Assembly (NCBI RefSeq): GCF_040882075.1
Contig: NZ_JBBEBZ010000056.1
Span: forward strand, 1 to 5,596
Direction: 5' to 3'
DNA from: Nitriliruptor sp040882075
GTDB lineage: Bacteria > Actinomycetota > Nitriliruptoria > Nitriliruptorales > Nitriliruptoraceae
Length of the DNA stretch: 5,596 bases
The notes under the pieces were generated by a model. That model worked only from the letters and a program-made list of their open reading frames with translations, was not told where the DNA came from and ran no database searches. A program made the translations under genes and the position numbers. Below are positions 5,169-5,596 of this stretch, piece after piece. Every line of letters starts with the position of its first letter. Position 1 is the stretch's first letter.

Positions 5169-5594
5169 GTGAGGGACGACCGCCACGCGCGCCACCGCCG
5201 CGCCGACGTCGACCGCCGACGCCGCCCGGTCGACGGTCACCGCGTGCACGGCCGCGACCGCTTCGAGCGGATCGTGGTCGACGCGCTCGGCGCGCTGCCG
5301 CCACCCCTGCTCGCCCACCTCGACGGCGTGGCCCTCGCGATCGAGGAGGTCCCCGGACCGGACGTGGACGGTGCGGGCCAGGTCCCGCTCGCCCGCTACG
5401 CTCGGGGAGCGGCGACCGCCGCGGATGCGGCCCACCCCGCACCGGCGCGCCTCACCGTGTTCCGACGTCCGCTCGAGGCGCGAGCGCTGTCCCGCGCCGA
5501 CCTCACCGAGCTGATCCAGCTCGCGGTCGTGCACGAGGTCGCCGACCACCTCGGTCTGGACGACGACGATCTCGATGGGCTCGGCTGGCCCTAA
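5169..5594 (+). CDS. Zincin-like metallopeptidase-family protein with incomplete HExxH
   Basis: This 141-residue protein belongs to the small zincin-like family (PF06262 type), usually annotated as 'metallopeptidase family protein' although substrates are unknown. Family marks are RDRFERIVVDAL (29-40), VALAIEEVPG (54-63), RLTVFRRPLE (94-103) and the C-terminal VVHEVADHLGL (120-130) followed by DDDDLDGLGW. Canonical members have HEIAHH here; this one has His122, Glu123, Asp126 and His127, so the second histidine of HExxH is Asp. Mycobacterial and Streptomyces relatives, as I recall them, lack the motif entirely, so catalysis is doubtful. The GTG at 5169 is preferred over an open frame reaching 5022 because the N-terminus VRDDRHARHRR resembles the RDRHGRG opening of Streptomyces homologues and because of the TACGGT box. 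A later GTG at 5244 is possible. It is divergent from the DUF3499 gene, as in mycobacteria (Rv3259/Rv3258c). Confidence 0.85.
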   Translation: MRDDRHARHRRADVDRRRRPVDGHRVHGRDRFERIVVDALGALPPPLLAHLDGVALAIEEVPGPDVDGAGQVPLARYARGAATAADAAHPAPARLTVFRRPLEARALSRADLTELIQLAVVHEVADHLGLDDDDLDGLGWP

Positions 5595-5596
5595 GT

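Noticed and set aside
1..5596. tRNA, rRNA, CRISPR array, insertion sequence, attachment site or defence system
   Set aside because: No spaced direct repeats, terminal inverted repeats with a transposase, cloverleaf or rRNA-like stretch was seen; all sizeable frames are housekeeping or conserved actinobacterial genes.

Overview
The window is very GC-rich (coding sequence dominated by G/C third positions) and uses GTG for seven of its eight assigned starts, with AGGAGG-type ribosome binding sites. The gene content and order are actinobacterial: a zincin-like protein divergent from a DUF3499 gene, followed by phosphomannomutase and a Trm112-like protein, is a layout I know from Mycobacterium and Streptomyces, and comF followed by hpf is the block that normally precedes secA. 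The lineage is an inference. A deep-branching, high-GC actinobacterium (Nitriliruptoria-like) would fit, but nothing in the window proves it.

Layout from left to right. The first 143 bases are the N-terminal part of hpf (minus strand, running off the edge). A 290-base gap follows; it holds a perfect 9-bp inverted repeat, a promoter-like pair overlapping it, and a second small stem-loop, but no credible gene. From 434 to 4164 there is a tightly packed minus-strand run, in transcription order: DUF6788-like small protein, phosphomannomutase (manB), Trm112-like zinc-ribbon protein, trimeric-type purine nucleoside phosphorylase, and a ComF-family phosphoribosyltransferase. Gaps are 32, 22, 40 and 76 bases, so an operon is likely. 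A candidate promoter with an overlapping inverted repeat lies just upstream of it. A 213-base gap with a terminator-like stem separates this from the DUF3499 gene (minus strand). A 170-base divergent region then leads to a zincin-like metallopeptidase-family gene on the plus strand, which ends three bases before the window does. Both divergent genes have a TANNNT box exactly 7 bases before the start codon and no Shine-Dalgarno, as expected for leaderless transcripts.

Functionally this is a housekeeping neighbourhood: mannose-1-phosphate supply for glycans (ManB), purine salvage (PNP), a possible translation or methyltransferase partner (Trm112-like), a DNA-uptake/phosphoribosyl-family protein (ComF) and ribosome hibernation (HPF). 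I see no mobile element, CRISPR array, tRNA or rRNA, and no convincing new multi-gene system. The points most worth a second look are the incomplete zinc motif of the zincin-like protein, the DUF6788 protein at the head of the manB operon, the divergent leaderless promoters, and the inverted repeats that overlap promoter-like boxes.
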